DNA of 64,000 nt. Origin: Fen-1301 sp963786395. Lineage in GTDB: Bacteria > Bacteroidota > Ignavibacteria > Ignavibacteriales > Ignavibacteriaceae. Made by a program: the position numbers and the translations under genes. The DNA lies in contig CAWAZD010000005.1 in the NCBI GenBank assembly GCA_963786395.1, forward strand, positions 62,001 to 126,000, given 5' to 3'. Below the pieces are notes generated by a model, which was not told the origin of the DNA, made no database searches, and worked only from the letters and a program-made list of their open reading frames with translations. Positions 26,300-35,033 of the stretch are shown in pieces; the first letter of the stretch is position 1; each line of letters starts with the position of its first letter.

Positions 26300-28426
26300 A
26301 TGAAACAAATCAAACTATTACCGCTTCTTTTTGTAATTCTTTCTAATCTTATATTCGCTCAGCATTATTATAACGGTATAAACCTGGATACCGTTAAAGC
26401 TCAGCGTTTCGATACCGGTAAAATGTGGACCTTTGACTTTCCACCGGAAGATTATTTAGCAAGCACTTATAATTTCAGACCAACCAAAGATTGGCTCGAT
26501 GAAGTCAGATTATCCTCTCTACGGTTCGGATTTGGCTGCTCCGCCTCATTTATATCCGAGGACGGACTTATATTAACTAACTACCATTGTTCTTATAATC
26601 AACTTACTGATATTCAGAAACCGGATGAAGATCTTCTTAAAAATGGATTTATTGCAAAGACCCTTGATGAAGAACGTAAAAGTCCCGGATTATTTGTTGA
26701 CCAACTTATTTCAATTAAAGATGTAACAAAAGATGTTGTTGATTCTTTTAATTCAGGAAAATCAACTGAAGAAAAAATCAAGAGTAAAGCTCAGAAAATA
26801 AAAGATTTGCAGGCAAGTACTCAGGATAAATCATTAGTGTACAGAGTAGTTTCCCTATATAACGGAGGGAAATATTCTCTTTACACATATAAAAGGTATA
26901 AAGATATAAGACTTGTTCTCATACCGGAATATGAACTCGGACTTTACGGCGGCGACCCGGATAATTACACCTATCCCAGATATTCTCTCGACTTTACAAT
27001 CTGGAGGGCATATGATGAAAACGGCAAACCTCTTAAAGTTAAAGATTATTTCAAATGGAGTACTGACGGAGCTAAAGAAGATGAGCCGATTTTTGTAATC
27101 GGAAATCCCGGTCAGACCAGCAAACTGAGAACCATGGCTCAGCTTAATTATATGAGAGATTTTACTTATGATAACAGCGAATTGGTTTACACAGAACTGA
27201 CAAATATTTTTCAGGAACTGATCGATGAGCATATTGGTGATTTTAATGACCACTTCACAAAGTTTTATGGCGCTTCTAATGGAGCCAAAAGATATGTAGG
27301 TGTCTCGAAAGGTTTGAGGAATGAATATTATATGGCAAGGAAAAAAGATTTTGAGAATACCTTTAAATCTAAAATAAAAAGCGACCCTGAACTGAATAAA
27401 AAATATGGAACTATGTGGGATAATATTGAATCAACACGACAGGAAATGAGGAAAATAGCTAAAGAGTTTTATGCATATGCCAGAACCGGACCATATATTT
27501 CAAGATATATAAAAATAGCTTCCGATCTTGTTGAATACGCTCAGCAAATGAAACTCCCTGAAGACCAGAGGAAGGATGCCTACAAAGGTTTATCGCTTGA
27601 TTCAACTATTAAAGCTATTTATCCATCCAAATTTGATGTTCCTCTCGAAACAAGGAAGCTCAGAATAACCGAGATATTATTGAAGAAATATTTTGGTGAT
27701 AATAATGAACTTGCTGTAAAAATGTTCGGAGACAAGAAAGGAAATGAAGCAGCAGAGTTATTAATGAGTAAATCGGATATTAAAACAAAAGAACAGGTTG
27801 ATAACCTTATTAAAAAGGGCAGTGAAGCAATTCTAAATTCGAATGACCCGCTAATCTATTTCATTTTGAAAACTAATTCGCGTTATAATGAAATCGTAAA
27901 ACTTGAGAAGGAAATTAATGAAACTGAATCAACATATAATGATATGCTGGGTCAGGCATTATATTCAGTTTATAACACTTCAATTCCACCTGATGGCAGC
28001 GGTACTTTAAGAATCGGAGATGGCGTACTCAAAAGTTATCATTATAACGGAACTCTTGCACCTACGCATACAACATTTTATGGAATGTATGACAGATACT
28101 ATTCATTCAACAAAAAATCTCCCTGGGCTTTACCTGAAAAATGGGCTAACCCTTCAAAAGAATTTAATATGTCAACTCCGTTTACTATGATTAGTACTCA
28201 TGATATAGTTGGTGGAAGTTCCGGCAGTCCGGTAATTAACGAGAAAAAAGAACTTGTTGGTTTGGCATTTGACGGCAATATAGAGAGTAACTCAGGATAT
28301 TTTATTTATGATACTGAAGAAAACAGAATGATTTCAGTTTGTTCCCAGGCTATTCTTGAAGCAATTTCCCACATCTATAATTCCGAACGTATAACTGAAG
28401 AATTAAAGAACGGAAAGATGAAATAG
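26300..28426 (+). CDS. S46 dipeptidyl-peptidase (DPP7-like), copy 1
   Basis: A 708-residue S46 peptidase with a signal peptide ending near IFAQ. The catalytic triad is visible: H96 in LTNYHC, an Asp in the LYGGDPDNYTYPR segment and the Ser in GGSSGSPV near residue 640. S46 enzymes remove dipeptides from peptide N-termini in the periplasm. Eighteen residues after the active Ser lies Gly (AFDGN), as in DPP7, where DPP11 has Arg; this predicts hydrophobic rather than Asp/Glu preference at P1. A paralogue follows and a strong terminator separates them. Confidence 0.94.
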   Translation: MKQIKLLPLLFVILSNLIFAQHYYNGINLDTVKAQRFDTGKMWTFDFPPEDYLASTYNFRPTKDWLDEVRLSSLRFGFGCSASFISEDGLILTNYHCSYNQLTDIQKPDEDLLKNGFIAKTLDEERKSPGLFVDQLISIKDVTKDVVDSFNSGKSTEEKIKSKAQKIKDLQASTQDKSLVYRVVSLYNGGKYSLYTYKRYKDIRLVLIPEYELGLYGGDPDNYTYPRYSLDFTIWRAYDENGKPLKVKDYFKWSTDGAKEDEPIFVIGNPGQTSKLRTMAQLNYMRDFTYDNSELVYTELTNIFQELIDEHIGDFNDHFTKFYGASNGAKRYVGVSKGLRNEYYMARKKDFENTFKSKIKSDPELNKKYGTMWDNIESTRQEMRKIAKEFYAYARTGPYISRYIKIASDLVEYAQQMKLPEDQRKDAYKGLSLDSTIKAIYPSKFDVPLETRKLRITEILLKKYFGDNNELAVKMFGDKKGNEAAELLMSKSDIKTKEQVDNLIKKGSEAILNSNDPLIYFILKTNSRYNEIVKLEKEINETESTYNDMLGQALYSVYNTSIPPDGSGTLRIGDGVLKSYHYNGTLAPTHTTFYGMYDRYYSFNKKSPWALPEKWANPSKEFNMSTPFTMISTHDIVGGSSGSPVINEKKELVGLAFDGNIESNSGYFIYDTEENRMISVCSQAILEAISHIYNSERITEELKNGKMK

Positions 28427-28447
28427 ACCTCATAATTTAATGTAACT

Positions 28448-28487
28448 AAGAATAACCCCGGCAGAATTTGCCGGGGTTATTCTTTTT
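28448..28487 (+). terminator. Rho-independent terminator after the first S46 gene
   Basis: A 16-bp perfect stem (28448-28463 with 28469-28484) with a 5-base loop is followed by a T-run. It isolates the two S46 genes from each other. Confidence 0.92.
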
Positions 28488-28590
28488 AAAGGAAGAGGAA
28501 ATTTAGTTAAGTCGTATTATCTCATAACAATTTATATCTTTCTTTTACTTAACTGTAATTCGTAAATTTAATGTCAATATTTTAGAGTGG

Positions 28591-30754
28591 ATGATGCCAA
28601 AAGCTAAAACATATTATCTCCTGTTCAGCTTAATTCCTATACTATTTAATTGTTCTGGCTCTGCTCAGGTTCTGCCCGATACAACCAATTCTAGATCAGG
28701 CTGGATAAAAACCGATACTATTAAAGCAGGAAAATTTGATACGGGCAAAATGTGGACATTCGAATATCCACCAATCGGTTATTTTAAAGAAGAATATAAT
28801 TTTGCTCCTTCAAAAGAATGGCTTGATCATGTGCGTCTCTCCGCCCTGCGTTTTGCTACTTACTGTTCCGCTTCTTTTATTTCTGCCAACGGTCTAATTA
28901 TGACTAATGACCATTGTGCAAGGGAAAGTGCAACCGATGTTACAAATGAAGGTGAAAAAATAAATGATGAGGGTTTCTACGCAGAGAGTATTTCAGAAGA
29001 AAGGAAGGTTCCGGGTCTTTTTGTTGATCAACTTGTTTTAATTAAAGACGTAACCGCTGAAGTTCAGCAATCAATTGACAGTGTTACTTCCTATGAAGAT
29101 AAAATGAAAAAGGAAGAAGAAATTATAAAAACAATAACTGACAGGGAAGAAAAGGATTCTGGTTTGTCTGTTCATATCACTCCCCTTTATAATGGCGGTA
29201 GATACTCTTTATACTGTTATAAAAGATATAATGATGTGCGACTTGTATTTATTCCGGAATCACAGCTTGGTTTCTTTGGCGGAGATGATGATAATTTTAC
29301 CTACCCGCGATTTAACCTTGATTGTACTTTCTTTCGAATATATGAAAACGATAAACCTCTTGAAACTAAAAACTATTTCAAGTGGAATAATGATGGTGCA
29401 AAAGATGGGGAACCGGTATTTGTAGTCGGTAACCCGGGCAGTTCTTCCAGGCTTAATACAGTCTCTCAACTTGAATATAACAGAGATTTGTATTTCCCTC
29501 ATATAATTGAATACTACCGTAATATGATGTCCATCTATTCTCATCTGATGGATACAAAACCTGAAAAGAAAGATGAGTTTAATAATGAGTATCTGAAATA
29601 CTCAAACTCAGACAAAGCCATAATTGGCTATCTTGATGGGCTACGCAACCCGGTTCTAATGCAAAAGAAAAGAGATTTTGAAAATAAATTCCGAGCTGCT
29701 GTAAACAGTAAATCAGATCTAAAAGAAAAGTATGGTGATCTTTGGGATAAAATTGCTGCAACACGAAAAAAAATGGCTGGCATTACCCGTGAAACGGATC
29801 AATATATTATCAATCCACTTACTTCATCAGAATATTTCTTAATTGCACAGGACATATTAAACATAGCAGACGAGTTGAAATATCCAGAAGACCAAAGATC
29901 GGATGACTACAAAGGAACTAAACTGGATAGCACTATTCAGGCGCTCCTGCCAACTGATTTTGATAAAGAAAAAAACAGAACACTACTGATTACGCAGATA
30001 AAAGAACTTTATGAAAAATCAGGAAAAGAGAATAAATTCATTAATAACCTTACCGGAGGAAAAGAACCGGACTCTGCTGCTGCAATTCTCCTTTCACAAA
30101 CTATCCTAACCGATGAATTAAAAATTAGAGAGCTTGTTAAACAAGGCCCTGATGCAATATATAAATCTAGGGATCCCTTTATTTCTTTTATTTCCAGGAC
30201 TGAAGAAAGGCAGTCAGAACTGCAATCCGAGACTAATGAAATTGAAACAAGGGAAAAGGAATATAACAGATCATCTGGGAAAAGCATTATATGATGTATA
30301 TGGAACCTCAATTCCTCCCGATGCTACCTTTACTTTAAGAATATCGGATGGGGTCATTAAAGGATTCAACTATAACGGAACTATAGCTCCTCCGTTTACT
30401 ACATATTATGGAATGTACGACAGATATTATTCGTTTAATAAAAAATTTCCATGGAGTCTTCCTGAAAGATGGCAATCCCCGCCGGGAAATTTTGATCTTT
30501 CAACTCCTTTTAATTTTTCTGCAACCAATGATATAATCGGAGGTAATTCAGGCAGTCCCATTATAAATGAAAAAGGAGAGGTGGTTGGATTGGCTTTTGA
30601 TGGTAATATTCAAAGCCTGCCAGGAGAATTTATCTACGATTCAACAGAAAACAGAATGATTGCAGTACACACTAAAGGTATTACAGAAGCATTGATAAAA
30701 GTATACAAAGCCGGACGTCTCGCAAGAGAAATTGAAGAAGGGAAAACACCTTGA
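28591..30754 (+). CDS. S46 dipeptidyl-peptidase (DPP7-like), copy 2, one frameshift
   Basis: A second S46 peptidase of about 720 residues with a signal peptide. It has the active-site His in MTNDHC, the GGDDDNFTYPR segment and GNSGSPI with Gly at the DPP7 position (AFDGN). The frame breaks near 30262-30270: removing one A at about 30268 restores YNDHLGKALYDVY, which aligns with YNDMLGQALYSVY of copy 1. Downstream coding runs on to 30754. I read it as one gene with a one-base insertion. It is the product of a tandem duplication and ends convergently with the barrel-like protein. Confidence 0.88.
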
Positions 30755-30786
30755 TATTAAAGAGTTTTTAGTTAAAAATCTATATA

Positions 30787-31317
30787 TTAAAAATAATATT
30801 GCCCGGTTAAATAAACCGAAAAATATTTCACAAAAGTATTGTTAAAAGTAAAGGCGTAATCAGTTCCTGCTCCAATGAGGAATCCACCGGGAGAGGATTT
30901 CCTTAAGTCCAATCCTGCACCCACGGAAATAACTAAACCGTAATCTGTGGCATCAATCCCACTAAATATTCTGTCGTCTAAGACCAGAAAGCCAATTCCC
31001 TCTTCAATAAAATAAAAAGAATCCATCACCTGTTTTGTAATTCCCTTTAAACTTATACCTTTAATAAAGGGGTTGTATTGGTTGGTTGTGTTTGGCAAAA
31101 TCTGATTGTAGTCTACATTATACAGAAAACTGAGTCTTAAAGAAAATGTGTTATTAAATAACTGAGGAGAATTAATAAAAACAGAAGAGTTAACCGAAGT
31201 AATATTAGGGGAATTGCTGCTGAAAAAACCTCCGCCTAATGTCATCCCAATGCTTTGTGCTTCAGAATTTATTGTAAACGTGATTAATAAAACCAGTATA
31301 GTAATAATACGATTCAT
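30787..31317 (-). CDS. Putative outer-membrane beta-barrel protein
   Basis: A 176-residue exported protein with a signal peptide (MNRIITILVLLITFTINSEAQ). After it come amphipathic beta-strand-like segments with many Gly, Phe and Tyr and a C-terminal YLTGQYYF whose final Phe is typical of barrel proteins inserted by Bam. No closer family is apparent. It could be a small eight-stranded porin-like barrel; it is not linked to its neighbours. Confidence 0.6.
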   Translation of the reverse strand: MNRIITILVLLITFTINSEAQSIGMTLGGGFFSSNSPNITSVNSSVFINSPQLFNNTFSLRLSFLYNVDYNQILPNTTNQYNPFIKGISLKGITKQVMDSFYFIEEGIGFLVLDDRIFSGIDATDYGLVISVGAGLDLRKSSPGGFLIGAGTDYAFTFNNTFVKYFSVYLTGQYYF

Positions 31318-31400
31318 GTTTCATGTTATTTTATTATACAATAATATAATGGAAATTGAAGTTTTTTGCTATTTTTATCTAACTAAAATTAAGGACACAT

Positions 31401-31754
31401 ATGCCCCGAACCACAGAGATTAAATTTACAGTGCATCTTGATGATAATAAGGTGCCGGAAAAAATTGAATGGGAAGCCCCCGATTCCGGTTTCATTGGCA
31501 GGAAAGAAGCTAAAACTCTTTTTGTTTCTCTTTGGGATAAAGTTGATAACTCAACTTTGGCAATTGATTTATGGAGCAAGGAAATGATGGTTGATGAAAT
31601 GAATATACATTTTCACCAGATTTTTCTAAAATTAGCTGATACATATAGACGCTCAACTAACAATAATGAAGGGGCGGAAATGATAGAGCAATTCAGTGCA
31701 GACTTTGCCGAAAAACTGAATATAAAGAAGAAGGTTAATAAAGGGAATTCATGA
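31401..31754 (+). CDS. gldC: Gliding-motility-associated protein GldC
   Basis: This 117-residue protein matches GldC by length and by VHLDDNKVPEKIEW near the N-terminus, the central IDLWSKEMMVDEM and the IHFHQIFLKLADT stretch. GldC is a soluble accessory protein of Bacteroidota gliding motility; its role is not well known, and it also appears in non-gliding species. The other gld/spr genes are not in this window. The T9SS-type proteins at 52.6-56.6 kb fit the same lineage. Confidence 0.9.
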   Translation: MPRTTEIKFTVHLDDNKVPEKIEWEAPDSGFIGRKEAKTLFVSLWDKVDNSTLAIDLWSKEMMVDEMNIHFHQIFLKLADTYRRSTNNNEGAEMIEQFSADFAEKLNIKKKVNKGNS

Positions 31755-31765
31755 CTATGAAATAT

Positions 31766-31915
31766 TTAATTACCGTCGCTTTCTAATCCCGGTTCATCCT
31801 TCTTTTCGGTCTCGAGTAGTATTATTACTCTTCGCATTTCATCTGTCAAAATTTCCTTTAAGGTCAACCCCTTTAAGGAATCAACAGTAAATATATTTAA
31901 CCTGTTACTTCTCAT
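31766..31915 (-). CDS. Small hypothetical protein, 49 residues
   Basis: A 50-codon frame (MRSNRLNIFTVDSLKGL ... LESDGN) with a charged helical centre (KEILTDEMRRVIILLETEKK) ends 12 bases past the gldC stop, on the other strand. There is no clear Shine-Dalgarno site, but leaderless or weak sites are common in this group. It looks more like coding sequence than chance because of its amphipathic pattern. The function is unknown. Confidence 0.4.
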   Translation of the reverse strand: MRSNRLNIFTVDSLKGLTLKEILTDEMRRVIILLETEKKDEPGLESDGN

Positions 31916-32279
31916 TGTTTATAATCATTGTTATTATTTATAAATTATATATTCCTATTCTTATATCAAAGAAATAGATGAACCAAACAGGTAGTAAAAT
32001 CCTCAAAGTATTTAACCGCACAATTATTTATTGATATCGAACCCTTAAAATCGCCTAAAAACGAAAGAATTATCCATTGGAAAATGTCTCATTCCAAGTC
32101 ATTTCTTATTTTAACACATTTATCGGTCAAATCGACCGCTAAGAGAAAACAATAGATACATTCAAAAATTACAATATATATTTACAGTGTAAGATAATTC
32201 AACCACCGTGGGGGTAGTTGGAAAAAACGTTCATACACTTAATTAACTATTTATGAAATAATCTTTTTGGGAGGGCCGA
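31916..32279. other. 364-base intergenic region
   Basis: AT-rich and without a gene that I can support. A short stem (caac ... gttg with an inner acc/ggt) lies near 32200-32220, about 60 bases before the next start; otherwise I see nothing. Confidence 0.4.
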
Positions 32280-32570
32280 ATGGATTTAAATTCTATAGTA
32301 TTTGCTGGACTGTTCATTGTTATGGGGGGAATGGGGCTTTTATTTATCGTTTCTTTTTTAGCTTACAAAGTAAGAAATAAACAAACATATAAATTCCCTG
32401 TACAAAATTATCAACCTCAGGAGTATTTTCAACCGCAGCCTGCTTCAGTTCCTATTCAATATTATCAGGTTCCTGTTCACCATCAACCAAGACAATATAA
32501 TTATCACGCTAATCAACAACCTATTCAAAACTACAGACGAAATGTAAGTCTCTACCAAGTTTATAATTAA
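32280..32570 (+). CDS. Small single-pass membrane protein with Gln/Pro/Tyr-rich tail
   Basis: This 96-residue protein has one membrane segment (about 5-30, IVFAGLFIVMGGMGLLFIVSF) followed by a positive cluster (KVRNKQ), which places the tail in the cytosol. The remaining 60 residues are low-complexity Gln, Pro, Tyr and His with no acidic residues but Glu48. A strong ribosome site (gggagg) precedes the ATG. I recognise no family. Two hairpins, the second a terminator, follow directly. Confidence 0.65.
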   Translation: MDLNSIVFAGLFIVMGGMGLLFIVSFLAYKVRNKQTYKFPVQNYQPQEYFQPQPASVPIQYYQVPVHHQPRQYNYHANQQPIQNYRRNVSLYQVYN

Positions 32571-32585
32571 AGGTACAATCAAAAG

Positions 32586-32645
32586 TACTGATGGCCTGGT
32601 TGATGGGTTTGAAACTACCCTCCCACTAGATCAACCAGGTCAGTA
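32586..32645 (+). ncRNA. Strong stem-loop downstream of the small membrane gene
   Basis: cctggttgat (32595-32604) pairs with atcaaccagg (32630-32639), and tactga (32586-32591) with tcagta (32640-32645), around a 3-base bulge, giving a long stem. It has no T-run, so it is not a terminator; it could be an mRNA-stabilising element or part of a small RNA that ends at 32680. Confidence 0.45.
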
Positions 32646-32651
32646 ATTAAA

Positions 32652-32680
32652 GAAGCTGTCATTTGACAGCTTCTTTTTTA
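32652..32680 (+). terminator. Rho-independent terminator
   Basis: gaagctgtc (32652-32660) pairs with gacagcttc (32665-32673) and is followed by T6. It ends transcription from the small membrane gene just before the convergent M13 gene. Confidence 0.9.
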
Positions 32681-32681
32681 T

Positions 32682-34709
32682 TTACCAGATTTTTACTCTT
32701 TTTTCTTCCGGAAGGTATAGGGCATCTCCCGGTTTAATGTCAAAATCTTTATAGAAAGATATGATATCACTATAAGGTCCGTTCACCCGAAGGAAATTAG
32801 GAGAATGGACATCCGTCAAAACTCTTTGTGCTAAAGAAGCATCTCTTTGATGACCAAGCCAGGAATATGCATATCCAAGCCAGAACCTCTGACCCGGAGT
32901 AAATCCACTAATTGTCTTTCCTTCCTTGTATTGTTCAGTTTTTTTGAAAGCATCATATCCGATAACAAGTCCACCAAGGTCTGCAATATTTTCACCAAGA
33001 GTAGCTTTACCATTTATATGCATACTATCCAGGACAATATAATTATTAAATTGGTTTACCATTAGATCTGATTTTTCTGTAAACTTTTTAACATCTTCAT
33101 CAGTCCACCAATTATGCAGGTTCCCTTTAGGGTCATATTGCCTGCCTTCATCATCAAATCCATGTGTCATTTCATGACCGATTGTTGAGGATCCGGCATA
33201 GGAGTAGACAAAAGCATCGTCGAGCAGTGAATCTGGAACACCAGGAACAACAAATCCGGCATACGGAAGAACTATTTCATTATTTGAGGGATTATAATAT
33301 GCGTTATAAGTCTGAGGTGTCATGTCCCATTCTGTTCTATCAACCGGATGACCGAGTTTATTTATATCTCGATAAAACCAGAATAATCGAGTTTCAATTG
33401 TATTTTTAACAAAAGATGAACGGTTAACTGAAAGTTTAGAGAAGTCTTTCCATTTATCGGGGTAACAAACCTTCTTCGTGATTGCATCTAATTTAATTAA
33501 TGCTTTTTCTTTTGTATCACTGCTCATCCAATCAAGTTTTTTTATCCTGTCTCTGAATGACTCAATCATATTAGTAACTAAAGTTTCATATCGTTGTTTA
33601 ACTTTTGGGGAGCAATAATTTTTTACATACACTTGACCTAACAGCTCGCCCATTGCACTTTCGGTATAATCCTGGACCCTTTTCCACCGGGGTCTTTGTT
33701 GAAGCACCCCATTCATAACAGTTCCCCTAAAGTGAAAATTTTCATTGTTAAATGAGGAACTCAGTCTATCGGCAAAAGAGTTAACCAAATCCCATTTTAA
33801 ATATGCTTTCCACTGGTCAACATTGAATTTTTTTATAGCGGCATTAAGCTGTCTAAAGAATTCCGGCTGACCAACAATAACGTTATCAAGTTTCTTTATG
33901 CCTATTTTATCAAAAACTAATTTCCAATTTATATCCGGAGTTAATTTTTGAAGTTCAGCAATGGTCATTTTATTATAATTTTCATAAGGGTCGCGTAAAT
34001 CCTCAAGTTTTCGGGATGAATCTGCCAGAAAAAGTTCAATCTGATAAGCTGCTTTTTCATCAATATTGGCTTTTACCGGATCTTCACCAAGCAGGATAAA
34101 CATTTTAGAAAGATGTTTATGGTATTCAGTTCTAATATTTTCAGTTCTGGAATCGTTTCTGAAATAATATTCCCGGTTTGGGAGCCCAAGTCCTCCTTGC
34201 CATAAATAAAGTGCCCATTGATCGCTATTTTTTTGATCCTGACCTATAAAACCTCCAAACATAGCATCAACGCCATATGTCTGCAGTAATGCGGTAACAT
34301 TTAGTAGTTCTTTTTTATCAAGTATTGCATTTATTTTGTTAAACTCAGGTTTAAGGGGAGAAATACCTTGTTTCTCTATCAAAACCGTATCCATACCTGT
34401 ATAATAGAAATCACCTACTTTCTGTTCATTTGAACCACTTTTATATTTTTTAGTGGCAGCATCTTCAAGTATGGATTTTAATCTTGAATAGGTTTCTTCC
34501 TGAACAAGATTGCCGATTCCCCAGGCTCGTTCAGATTCGGGTATAGGATTGTTTTTCAACCATGTGCCGGTTGCGTATTTAAAGAAATCGTTCCCAGGTT
34601 TTACATTTTTATCAATAATTTTTGTTAAAAAATCATCCTCCTGGGGCAAAACAACTACTGAAAGGAGGAATAGAAAAACCAAGGTCAAAAGAAAACTTAA
34701 ATTTTTCAT
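32682..34709 (-). CDS. M13 family zinc metallopeptidase (PepO/neprilysin type)
   Basis: A 675-residue exported peptidase with a signal peptide (MKNLSFLLTLVFLFLLSVVVLP). The zinc site is in GHEMTHGFDDEGRQYD (HExxH) and the third ligand Glu in ENIADLGG; NAYYNPSNNEI and the C-terminal YSDIISFYKDF also fit the family. M13 enzymes cut peptides of up to about 40 residues at hydrophobic sites in the periplasm or at the cell surface. The length is normal. With the two S46 peptidases it suggests peptide use. Confidence 0.94.
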   Translation of the reverse strand: MKNLSFLLTLVFLFLLSVVVLPQEDDFLTKIIDKNVKPGNDFFKYATGTWLKNNPIPESERAWGIGNLVQEETYSRLKSILEDAATKKYKSGSNEQKVGDFYYTGMDTVLIEKQGISPLKPEFNKINAILDKKELLNVTALLQTYGVDAMFGGFIGQDQKNSDQWALYLWQGGLGLPNREYYFRNDSRTENIRTEYHKHLSKMFILLGEDPVKANIDEKAAYQIELFLADSSRKLEDLRDPYENYNKMTIAELQKLTPDINWKLVFDKIGIKKLDNVIVGQPEFFRQLNAAIKKFNVDQWKAYLKWDLVNSFADRLSSSFNNENFHFRGTVMNGVLQQRPRWKRVQDYTESAMGELLGQVYVKNYCSPKVKQRYETLVTNMIESFRDRIKKLDWMSSDTKEKALIKLDAITKKVCYPDKWKDFSKLSVNRSSFVKNTIETRLFWFYRDINKLGHPVDRTEWDMTPQTYNAYYNPSNNEIVLPYAGFVVPGVPDSLLDDAFVYSYAGSSTIGHEMTHGFDDEGRQYDPKGNLHNWWTDEDVKKFTEKSDLMVNQFNNYIVLDSMHINGKATLGENIADLGGLVIGYDAFKKTEQYKEGKTISGFTPGQRFWLGYAYSWLGHQRDASLAQRVLTDVHSPNFLRVNGPYSDIISFYKDFDIKPGDALYLPEEKRVKIW

Positions 34710-35033
34710 GTTATTTTAATATATGTTATTAAATAATTTACTTTAGTCTTAAAAATAGAAAATTAAAAGATCATGAAAAATACAATTTTTCAACAATATG
34801 ATGTATAAGTTGAACTTCAAATGAGGAAAAATTTTTCCTGATAGGTTTTGACGTTTCATACAATTCTAATTATATGTAACTTGTCTGTATAGTTTATTAC
34901 AAAAATGGAAAAGCACAAAACTCTATTATCAATGATTTAATAGGGAGAGTTTTTAACATTTATCAAACAAAAATAAATTGATTATCCTAATTATGGATAT
35001 CATTGCCGCGATATTATACTCAGGGGATATCTG
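34710..35033. other. 324-base intergenic region between divergent genes
   Basis: It must hold promoters for both neighbours. I see no gene and no strong structure. Confidence 0.4.
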
